42,899 nucleotides of DNA from Lentisphaeria bacterium. GTDB lineage: Bacteria; Verrucomicrobiota; Lentisphaeria; Victivallales; Victivallaceae. This document shows, piece after piece, positions 42,854-42,899 of this stretch. The stretch covers positions 1 through 42,899 of the forward strand of contig JAFSTC010000004.1 in NCBI GenBank assembly GCA_017450705.1. The letters are read 5' to 3'. A program made the position numbers and the translations under genes. Below the pieces are notes generated by a model. That model was not told where the DNA came from. It ran no database searches and saw only the letters and a list, made by a program, of their open reading frames with translations. How positions within the stretch are numbered: the stretch's first letter is position 1; each line of letters begins with the position of its first letter.

Positions 42854-42899
42854 GGAAGAAAAAAACTTCTTTTCACGCGAAAAGAAGTTTTTTTCTTCC
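42854..42899. terminator. perfect 21-bp hairpin at the window end
   Basis: The arms 42854-42874 and 42879-42899 are exact reverse complements with a 4-nt ACGC loop. The arms contain A7 and T7 tracts, so after the inner GAAAAGAAG stem either strand ends in a T-run. It therefore qualifies as a bidirectional intrinsic terminator. The stem reaches the last base and may be longer outside the window. Confidence 0.8.

Overview
The window looks like a chromosomal segment of a GC-rich, saccharolytic anaerobe of the PVC superphylum, most probably Lentisphaerota/Victivallales (inference, no marker gene present). The clues are three unrelated pseudopilin genes that share one hydrophobic leader ([16 protein letters not shown]...) and carry an H-X9-DG-type C-terminal signature, a dense set of secreted or TIM-barrel glycan enzymes, chimeric sugar-responsive regulators, and one giant AIDA/RHS/RTX surface protein.

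Layout. (1) 1-51 (-): first codons of a gene that leaves the window. (2) 427-5008 (-): an AraC regulator, a large secreted glycoside-hydrolase-like protein with a C-terminal LamG domain, and a small secreted LamG-like protein, closed by a clear intrinsic terminator at 362-401. (3) 5369-15325 (+): a seven-gene operon divergent from the AraC gene, encoding a GH4 glycosidase, a pseudopilin, a secreted beta-helix protein, L-ribulokinase (araB), L-arabinose isomerase (araA), a GPH-like sugar transporter and D-lyxose isomerase. The genes are tightly packed, with two ATGA overlaps, and follow a good promoter at 5300-5328. (4) 15326-16524: about 1.2 kb without an intact gene, holding ten copies of a 16-17 bp motif, a truncated IS30-like transposase start, a 24-bp palindrome and a hairpin. 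(5) 16525-29985 (+): one 4486-residue protein. (6) 30175-31533 (+): a MATE exporter, convergent with (7) a pseudopilin at 31588-32352 (-). (8) 32607-41581 (+): a GntR/LacI-type regulator followed by a GH-like enzyme, a pseudopilin, a second TIM-barrel protein and a DUF4091/GH123-like secreted protein with a recent internal duplication. (9) 41705-42751 (+): a zinc-less MDR oxidoreductase, followed by two hairpins, the last a perfect 21-bp stem.

How it works together. Blocks 2-3 and 8 look like two carbohydrate-utilisation loci, each with its own regulator. The first makes arabinose-type sugars available and isomerises or phosphorylates them, but araD is not in the window. Pseudopilins sit inside or beside both loci.

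The most unusual object is the 4486-aa protein. It has no Sec signal, and an in-frame stop just upstream excludes one. It begins with about 1500 residues of AIDA-type strand-loop-strand repeats, continues through Ig/CARDB-like domains into a full RHS (YD-repeat) shell, then an AT-rich module with a His...Cys arrangement like a permuted NlpC/P60 (papain-like) domain, and afterwards PKD-, FN3- and RTX calcium-binding repeats at the C-terminus. An RHS cargo-like module is thus internal to an apparent type I secretion substrate. A second notable signal is a 61-bp promoter block conserved without gaps upstream of two unlinked genes, at 32392-32452 (-) and 41602-41662 (+).
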